Shown here one piece after another: positions 1 to 5,200 of a DNA stretch of 40,738 bases. The stretch is from positions 1-40,738 of the forward strand of contig JAFUUZ010000004.1 of NCBI GenBank assembly GCA_017471285.1. Direction: 5' to 3'. The DNA comes from Paludibacteraceae bacterium (GTDB lineage: Bacteria; Bacteroidota; Bacteroidia; Bacteroidales; Paludibacteraceae). The position numbers and the translations under genes were made by a program. Numbering within the stretch: position 1 is the stretch's first letter; every line of letters begins with the position of its first letter. The notes under the pieces are model-generated. The model had not been told where the DNA came from, did no database searches, and was given only the letters and a program-made list of their open reading frames with translations.

Positions 1-1
1 G

Positions 2-37
2 GGTGTCCTTCGTTGTGAAACGCGGGACACCGTTTTT
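2..37 (+). terminator. Intrinsic terminator at window edge
   Basis: A 7-bp stem, GGTGTCC at 2-8 with GGACACC at 25-31, is followed by GTTTTTT. It would end a transcript entering from outside the window. The motif GTGTCC recurs at 41-46 and 56-61, so alternative pairings with the same right arm are possible. Confidence 0.5.
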
Positions 38-91
38 TATGTGTCCAATCCAATAGTGTCCCATTAAAAATAAACAAAAACCAACAAAACC

Positions 92-213
92 CTTTGAGTG
101 CATTAGAAGCGATGCTTCTTATACAAATTGCTACTAAAAACTCCTTGTAAGCAAGTTTCCAGATAGTTTTTACTACCAATTTGTCAACTCTTACGAGCGA
201 AAAGCACTCAAAG
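92..213. other. Three-way-junction fold in a gap without a gene
   Basis: The gap 1-355 has no convincing gene but contains nested inverted repeats. An outer 10-bp arm pair (CTTTGAGTGC 92-101, GCACTCAAAG 204-213) encloses a hairpin (AGAAGC 105-110, GCTTCT 114-119) and a long 20-nt arm pair matching at 18 positions (123-142 with 165-184), whose tip holds CTTG-TAAG-CAAG. This is a closed three-helix junction. On the minus strand the outer arm is followed by a U-rich run (about 91-65), and a TACCTTTG box lies upstream at 293-300, so a minus-strand RNA of about 220 nt is possible. It could also be a small mobile element or recombination site. Confidence 0.45.
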
Positions 214-292
214 ACATAAACATAAAAAACATTTTCAGTTCTAATCGTCGCGCACGAAACGACCACGTAATGTCCTTTATATCAAGAGTATA

Positions 293-300
293 CAAAGGTA
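293..300 (-). promoter_or_regulatory. Candidate -7 box reading leftwards
   Basis: Read on the minus strand, 293-300 is TACCTTTG, a perfect Bacteroidetes -7 element. The expected TTTG about 20 bp further upstream is weak (TTAG at best), so this is tentative. It points into the folded sequence at 92-213. Confidence 0.3.
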
Positions 301-329
301 ATAAGTTATTTTTAATGAACACTAATGAT

Positions 330-357
330 AATTCATAATTCATAATTCATAATTGAT
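330..357 (+). repeat. Heptamer array before a start codon
   Basis: Three exact AATTCAT heptamers (330-350) are followed by a variant, AATTGAT (351-357), whose last two bases are the first two of the ATG at 356. Confidence 0.85.
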
Positions 358-622
358 GAAGGTATTACAAACAGAAATAAAAATTATCAACGAATTAGAA
401 GGTATGGCAAAGCGTATTGTTTTTAGTAAAAAAGAGTTGGCAAAGTCCATATCCCGCCAGTTGGGTGTGGCGATCAGTCCGAATGAGTTCGGCCGATGGC
501 TTCAGATCATGGACGAGACGAAAGGTATCCCCCATTACGACAAACTGAGCAAGACATTGGACGCGGAGCAGGTGCGCGCCGTGAGCGAATGGCTCGGATA
601 CGAGTTGGAAGAGGGGTTATAG
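356..622 (+). CDS. Hypothetical 88-residue protein
   Basis: I do not recognise a family. The open frame can begin at a TTG (353) or the adjacent ATG (356); ATG is preferred. The protein is soluble, charged and probably helical, with no signal peptide. A stretch around residues 25-75 (KKELAKSISRQLGV, then NEFGRWLQIM and ending SEWLGYEL) has the spacing of a small helix-turn-helix or DNA-binding fold, but this is only an impression. It lies between two structured non-coding stretches and upstream of the small-gene cluster at 1032-1980. A heptamer array abuts its start. Base composition rises from AT-rich at the start to GC-rich downstream, so the first codons may be derived from the repeat. Confidence 0.6.
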   Translation: MKVLQTEIKIINELEGMAKRIVFSKKELAKSISRQLGVAISPNEFGRWLQIMDETKGIPHYDKLSKTLDAEQVRAVSEWLGYELEEGL

Positions 623-624
623 GG

Positions 625-656
625 CTATCGTGCACTAAAAAGGGTTCTATCGTGCA
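625..656 (+). repeat. Short direct repeat CTATCGTGCA
   Basis: CTATCGTGCA occurs at 625-634 and 647-656, each preceded by an AGGG-type sequence, giving a ~22-bp spacing just after the stop of the first gene. Confidence 0.6.
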
Positions 657-672
657 GGAGGGATGCTGATGA

Positions 673-704
673 TTTGGTCAGTTCGCGGAAAAGCAGTAAT
701 TTTG
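673..704 (+). promoter_or_regulatory. Promoter of the structured leader
   Basis: TTTG at 673-676, a 20-bp spacer, then TAATTTTG at 697-704 match the Bacteroidetes sigma factor consensus exactly. Transcription should start near 711, about 320 nt before the next start codon, at the edge of the first 29-bp repeat. Confidence 0.65.
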
Positions 705-710
705 TCGTCG

Positions 711-1031
711 GAAGCGGCAATCCATGACTGCGTTACTGCGGGAGCCCTAATGGAGACACCGATTAATAAACAAGCGGCAATCCATGACTGCGTTACTGCG
801 TAACTTGTATAATGGTTGCGCTTCCTCCTCTTCCCACAGATTAAAATCTGCGGGAGCCCCGGGGAATCTTTCAATCAGATAGGATAATGAACCGAAGGAG
901 CGTCTATCGCCTTATCCTCAGTTCTGACGGTTCAAAAAGGGATAGATTGAAAGAGAGGCCGGCTAAATGAAGAAGGCTCGCGCAATGATGCGCGAGAAAA
1001 GCAAAACGTTAAACCTAAGACATTAACAACA
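711..1031 (+). ncRNA. Long structured leader or non-coding RNA
   Basis: The gap 623-1031 holds no credible gene. The RNA predicted from the promoter at 673-704 contains, in order, two 29-bp direct repeats (712-740, 772-800), a hairpin of CCCACAGATT and AATCTGCGGG (835-856, one mismatch), an outer pairing CTTTCAATC 868-876 with GATTGAAAG 945-953, an inner pairing AGGATAA 881-887 with TTATCCT 912-918, and GAACCG 889-894 with CGGTTC 928-933. The last two cross, so they form an H-type pseudoknot or two exclusive states. An 8-bp hairpin with an ATGA loop (977-996) follows, then an A-rich run to the ATG at 1032. It may be a leader that senses something, or an independent RNA. I do not recognise it as RNase P, SRP or tmRNA. 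Confidence 0.5.
712..800 (+). repeat. Two 29-bp direct repeats, 60-bp period
   Basis: The same 29 bases, beginning AAGCGGCAATCC and ending TTACTGCG, occur at 712-740 and 772-800 with a 31-bp unrelated spacer. Within the unit ACTGCG itself is repeated. The dimensions resemble CRISPR, but there are only two copies and no cas genes. Confidence 0.8.
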
Positions 1032-1355
1032 ATGGCAAAAATCACATTACACGGTATGTTTGCCCGTGTGAAGGGGAAATTCAACCGTTCGGAAACGTTG
1101 TATTTCAAACGCTGCAATTGCGGTAAGGAGCAATTGGGTGTGGATCTGCTTAATCCAGTAAAGAAGAGCAAGAACGCAAAAGTGCTTGCCTGTCAAGCCG
1201 CGATGAAAGCCGCCATAGAAGCGGCGAAAGAGGCTTTAGCCGATCCGACGCAGCGCGCGACGCTCGAAGAGGAGTTCGCGAAACAAAGCAAGTATGACAC
1301 GCTGCAGCAGTATGCCGTGGCGAAGAAGTATGTCAAACCTGATTTCGGAGGGTAA
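1032..1355 (+). CDS. Hypothetical 107-residue protein, Bacteroidales small-gene cluster
   Basis: A soluble protein without signal peptide or membrane segment. It starts MAKITLHGMFARVKGKF, then has two cysteines close together (CNCGK near residue 28), a basic centre, and an alanine-rich helical stretch (AAMKAAIEAAKEALADP, about residues 56-72), ending with a YDTLQQYAVAKKYV segment. The start is a clear ATG after an A-rich leader. Its layout parallels the protein at 1642-1980 (short beta start with a GK motif, K/R-rich middle, then PTQ or QDQ, a Q-K segment and TL or TM plus Y near the end), so the two may be distant paralogues. It sits downstream of a long structured leader. Function is unknown. 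A role tied to nucleic acid is suggested only by the charge. Confidence 0.7.
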   Translation: MAKITLHGMFARVKGKFNRSETLYFKRCNCGKEQLGVDLLNPVKKSKNAKVLACQAAMKAAIEAAKEALADPTQRATLEEEFAKQSKYDTLQQYAVAKKYVKPDFGG

Positions 1356-1360
1356 GTAAA

Positions 1361-1388
1361 AATTCATAATTAAAAATTCAAAATTATG
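1361..1388 (+). repeat. Heptamer array filling a gap
   Basis: Four AATTNNN heptamers (AATTCAT, AATTAAA, AATTCAA, AATTATG) make up most of the gap between the genes at 1032 and 1386. The last three bases of the fourth unit are the ATG of the following gene. Confidence 0.8.
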
Positions 1389-1583
1389 ACACGTAAAGAA
1401 ATCCTCAAGGTCGTGATCTCGGTGCTGATTGCCGCGCTGACGGCGCTCGCAGCCGGACTGGGACTGAGTTCGTGCAACGTGACGCGGACCATCACCACCA
1501 AGTCCGAGTACTGGCAGAAAGCCGACACTTCGGTCATCATCCAGACCAAAACGATCGAAACGTATGATGCGTCGAAGAAGTAG
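1386..1583 (+). CDS. Small membrane-anchored or lipoprotein, 'smalltalk'-like
   Basis: A 65-residue protein with a short charged start (MTRKEIL), one hydrophobic helix over about residues 8-27, and a lipobox-like GLSSC that places Cys30 as a possible lipidation site. The rest is a short polar tail rich in Thr and Lys. This matches the general form of the very small membrane proteins called smalltalk in Bacteroidales, which are usually near small DNA-binding proteins; the match is from memory of the motif and not proven. Its TAG stop is the first three bases of a C/G palindromic repeat (1581-1608). It sits between two small cytoplasmic genes, probably in one transcript. Confidence 0.65.
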   Translation: MTRKEILKVVISVLIAALTALAAGLGLSSCNVTRTITTKSEYWQKADTSVIIQTKTIETYDASKK

Positions 1584-1608
1584 CCCCCGCCCCCTAAAGG
1601 GGGAGAAA
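1581..1608 (+). repeat. C/G palindromic element supplying a stop codon
   Basis: Starts with the TAG stop of the previous gene, then a C-rich flank and the palindrome CCCCCT-AA-AGGGGG (1590-1603). The copy at 1978-2005 is nearly identical and starts at a stop codon in the same way. Confidence 0.8.
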
Positions 1609-1641
1609 AACCTATTATCAACCATTAAACCAAAATTAACT

Positions 1642-1980
1642 ATGGGAAAAGTAGTATTTGAAGACCCGATCCATCATATCTCGGGCAAGATTGCGAAGAA
1701 ATTTCGCACCATATACAACTACATGAAAGCAACGGGTCTGAAGTTCACCTCTGTTCGCGGGGAAAGGACCAGCCAGCCGAATGCTAAGGAACTGGCGCTC
1801 CGAGAGCGGTTCACCGAAGTAAGCGCGATGGTCCGCACCCGCCGCAAAGATCTGAACAAGATCTCACAAGACCAGCTGGACTTCATTGCCCAGAAGGACC
1901 TGGCTACCGGCAAGAAGACCATGCGAGCATACTTATGGAAAGTATGCGGCGAGGAGTATGATGCCGCTCATCAAGGGTAG
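1642..1980 (+). CDS. Hypothetical 112-residue protein, Bacteroidales small-gene cluster
   Basis: The open frame continues upstream to 1564, but those codons run through the palindromic repeat. The ATG at 1642, preceded by an A-rich AAAATTAACT leader, is the sensible start and gives MGKVVFEDPIHHISGKI. The protein is basic and probably mostly helical, without signal peptide. It has an RGERTSQPNAKELALRERF segment near the middle and an AYLWKVCGEEYD end. I have an impression that this family is widespread and uncharacterised in Bacteroidales, where similar proteins start with a GK-x(7)-HHISGKI type sequence. It looks distantly like the protein at 1032-1355. The TAG stop belongs to a second copy of the palindromic repeat. 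Confidence 0.7.
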   Translation: MGKVVFEDPIHHISGKIAKKFRTIYNYMKATGLKFTSVRGERTSQPNAKELALRERFTEVSAMVRTRRKDLNKISQDQLDFIAQKDLATGKKTMRAYLWKVCGEEYDAAHQG

Positions 1981-2005
1981 CCCCCAGCCCCTAAAGGGGG
2001 AGGAG
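1978..2005 (+). repeat. C/G palindromic element, second stop-supplying copy
   Basis: Begins with the TAG stop of the gene at 1642-1980, then CCCCCAGCCCCT, AA, and AGGGGG (arms 1988-1992 and 1995-1999). It is close in sequence to the copy at 1581-1608. Confidence 0.8.
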
Positions 2006-2018
2006 GAACAGGGAAGAG

Positions 2019-2031
2019 GCGGCAGAGCCGC
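2019..2031. other. Small GC hairpin
   Basis: GCGGC (2019-2023), loop AGA, GCCGC (2027-2031). It precedes the strong terminator at 2041. Confidence 0.4.
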
Positions 2032-2040
2032 TGTGTAACC

Positions 2041-2076
2041 AAGAGCGGGGCCCGCATCAGCGAGCCCCGCTCTTTT
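2041..2076 (+). terminator. Strong intrinsic terminator of the small-gene cluster
   Basis: An 11-bp perfect stem (AAGAGCGGGGC 2041-2051, GCCCCGCTCTT 2064-2074) with a T run on the plus strand. It ends the transcript of the genes at 1032-1980. The stem also lies downstream of the leftward gene at 2097 but has no T run in that direction. Confidence 0.85.
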
Positions 2077-2096
2077 GATTCACGAATCAGGGTTCA

Positions 2097-2228
2097 TTAC
2101 CACAACTTGCCTCCGCGAGGACGCGGAGCGGGAGTCGACGGAGTCGAGGGAGGACTAACCATAATTACGCCCGAGAAGTTTACCTGTGTTGCCTCTACAA
2201 GAGGCGTTACATACATTTTCTTTTCCAT
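2097..2228 (-). CDS. 43-residue peptide, Bacteroidales 'MEKK..PxVE' type
   Basis: A short open frame with an ATG at 2228 and a TAA at 2097-2099. The start (MEKKMYVTPLVEATQV) matches the form of very short Bacteroidales peptides that open M-x-K-K-x-Y-x-x-P-x-x-E, followed by a short hydrophobic segment (GVIM). The second half is a low-complexity tail rich in Pro, Ser and Thr, then RPRGG and an aromatic end (KLW). No signal peptide is present. It begins 35 bp after the stop of the large surface protein, in the same direction, separated only by a heptamer array, so cotranscription is likely. Such peptides are usually missed in annotation. Their function is not known to me. Confidence 0.55.
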   Translation of the reverse strand: MEKKMYVTPLVEATQVNFSGVIMVSPPSTPSTPAPRPRGGKLW

Positions 2229-2237
2229 ATCTTTTTT

Positions 2238-2265
2238 AGTTGTCAGTTTTCAGTTATCAGTAATC
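2238..2265 (-). repeat. Heptamer array at the stop of the surface protein gene
   Basis: On the minus strand the units are of the form ACTGANA (ACTGATA, ACTGAAA, ACTGACA), four units with variants. The TGA stop of the surface protein (2264-2266) overlaps the first unit. Confidence 0.8.
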
Positions 2266-5200
2266 ATTCTACTTTCTGGCCTGTGATGGTATAGAGGGCA
2301 CCATCACGGACGATATAGACTTGGTTATCTATGATAACCTTTTGGATTTGTAGTTTGTCATTTGTAGTTTGTGTTTGATCCACACCGGTGGTCACTGCCG
2401 GAGCATTGGACTGAATCAGTTTGATACCATACTCAGCATAGGTACCCTTATCCAGCGTGACGGTATAAGGACCGTATGCGAGATTCCAGATCGCGTTGCC
2501 GTTGCGGGTTACATACAGTTCCTGATTGTTCTGCATCTCCGTAGCCGAAGAGATCTGATAGGTTCCGTTCTCCGGAACAGAGATACCCAACGGATAGGTA
2601 GCGGTCTTGCCTACCGGAGCGGTGGTGTTGACACAGAGTTTCGCATTATAGCGGTTCACCCACATCTGCGCTACCTTGTTGCTGACCCCAGCCTTAGCGA
2701 GATCCAGACCGATGACATAGGTATCCTCCTTGTCTTCCAGAGTCTGGAGATAGATACGGTCTGTGCAACTCTCGCCGGCAGAGATCTGCACCTCATAGTA
2801 CGCATTGTCCACCACTGGAGCTACACGACGGCGAGGAGCACCGAAACCGGTATTATTTGCTTCTGCAACAACAGTCTTTGGATCTTTTACTTGGACAAAT
2901 ACCGGTTGACCGACAATCAGTTTATTATTTTTCATATCAATAGGATCATAGCTATCATCAACTGGTTTATATTTCTGTCCAAAGTTGGCTGTACCATATG
3001 TCTCAGCTTGGGCGTTGAGATAAGCATGATAGAGGGCAGGGTTAGCGATACCATTCCATCCTGCATCTATTACATTCGCAGACGAATGAGCATAGACGTT
3101 CAGTGAGGTAGTGAGAATCTGTCCATCTTTCTTCTTGAATCGTATAACATCTGCACCATTCACCATATAGATCATATAGAGTGTACCGGGTTGCATGATG
3201 CAGGTATTATTTTCGAAAGTCCAGTTGCTAGACGAAGCTCCGTTTGTTGCACGATCTTCACTATTGTAGGTCAATAGATAGAAATTAGAGTTGACAGATT
3301 GTTTAACTCCGTTAACGAAGATTCCGTCGGCTACAGAAACTTGCCACGGCACAGCCACTGCATACCATGTTTCTGCCTGAGCATTGATAGCCAGGTCGAA
3401 GTAAGCGTCGCCGGTCAAAGTAAGATAGTTAGCTCCTATCAGTTCACCGGAGGTTGCACCGTCGGAGGTAATAACGAGATCATGTTTGGTAGCAGGAGCA
3501 TTCAAGGTAACAGAGCCAGTAGCTGTAATCTCAAGATCCTCTGCTACTGCTGTAGCGCGGACCTCCGCGGAAAGAATAAGGTCTTCCGTAATAGTAACCT
3601 CTCCATAATCAGCTCCCGTTTTATTATCGCTCCATTTAACAAACTCATATCCGTCTGCCGGGATAGCTTGAATCGTCACTGATTCGCCTTCATCGTACGT
3701 ACCGGCACCAATGAGCGTAACTCCTGCAGGGATATTAGCCGAGAGCGTAACCGTATAACGGGTGTAGCGATTCTCCTCTCCTGAGAAGTATGGATAATAA
3801 GAAGCGTCTTCGGTTACAGTCTGAATCGTCTTGTTTGCGTCCAATCTATTCTTCCATACCATAGTATAGGTAGTATTGGCAGCCGGATCCTCTTTGGATA
3901 CCACCGGCGGGGTCGGCGTAGCACCATAAGGCAGAGACTCCGATTTCAGAATCTTTGTTTGGTTCTCATCATAGAAATCAATCGTATATTCTACCGGGTT
4001 CTCTGAATATTGCGCCACATAGATGGCATTGGTTGTAGCCGGAGCCAATGTCGGTTTCCAGCCTATAAAGGTATAAGAATATTCGCCAGTTGCCAGTTTT
4101 TCAGGTTCAGCACCTCCATATACAGGTGTTTCACCTGCCGGAGCCTCGTTTTGCACCTCTAACGTTGTACCATCATAATTCTTGAAGGTAATCACATGAG
4201 TAGAGGGCGGTTCGGGCAGCCAGGTGGCCGTATATGTCTGCTCTCCCACAACAGGACCGAGACCCGGTTCCCATTGGAGAATATATCCTGTACGAGTAGG
4301 AGCATTCTCGCAAACCGGCATCTCATCACGAGCGAGCAGATGTTTCTCTATCTCCATACCTCCGTCTTCCACAAAAGTAACCGTATATTTGATTTGTTTT
4401 TTCTCGTATGTAGCCGTGTAGGTCACATCACTCGTTACTTTACCTAACTCAGGAGACCAACCTGTGAAATCATAGGTATAATCAACATCCGCAGGACGAG
4501 TCGGGTTCGATCCGTTGTACTCAGCCATCGTACCGTAGGTGACGCGATACTCAACCTCCACGTCTTCGCCTTCACTTACATCATATTTGTACGATTTAAT
4601 AGGTGTGCCATCGTAATTTTGCCAAGTAATAACGAATGTCTTCTCTTTCCATTGTTCCTCAGCCTCGTCCCAATAATAATAGGTGTCATTCTCCGGATGA
4701 GTACAATGATAGAGGTTGTCCTTTTTCTCAACAGCCCACCACTGGCAATTCTCGGTCATCAGAATATATAGATTGCCTGCGGCATCGCTATAGGTGTGGG
4801 TTTCGGGATCAGCAGTCTTACCATTCGCTAAAGCCACATACTCTTGCGGTTTGGCATAGTATATGCCGCTGGCTTCATCATGAACGAAGCATCCTTCCAT
4901 CTTCAGTTTGGTCCACTTGCCACCCGTACCGTCTATATCGATATAGCAATATGAATCACCTGCTTCCGCGTTTCCTCCGGTCTTGACATAATCCGACTCG
5001 GCGGGTTCATCCAATTCGGGATGATTATTCAACCATGCGGAATAACAGATGGCTTCCTTACGAGTACTGCGTCCTTCCATCTGATTGATTTTTTCCGTAT
5101 AGTCTGCCGACTTAGCAGCCAGAGTAAACATAAATGTACCGGCATCCTCCACGGAAGAATAGATATTGGCTCCATGAGCCGTTGTATATACGTATCCACC

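Noticed and set aside
92-213. Integron attC site
   Set aside because: The pairing is a three-helix junction with a closed outer stem, and no RYYYAAC/GTTRRRY core pair is evident; no integrase in the window.
712-800. CRISPR array
   Set aside because: Only two repeats and one spacer, no cas genes within 40 kb, and the window is full of other short repeats.
647-874. A 75-codon minus-strand frame with a repeated VTQSWIAA peptide
   Set aside because: The repeated peptide only reflects the 29-bp DNA repeats, the frame runs against the promoter and the hairpins there, and nothing in it looks like a protein family.
868-953. tmRNA, RNase P RNA or SRP RNA
   Set aside because: I looked for the conserved sequences of each and found none; only the pseudoknot-like pairing is present.
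1564-1641. Upstream extension of the protein at 1642
   Set aside because: These codons are the palindromic repeat and an AT-rich leader; the ATG at 1642 gives the expected family-like start.
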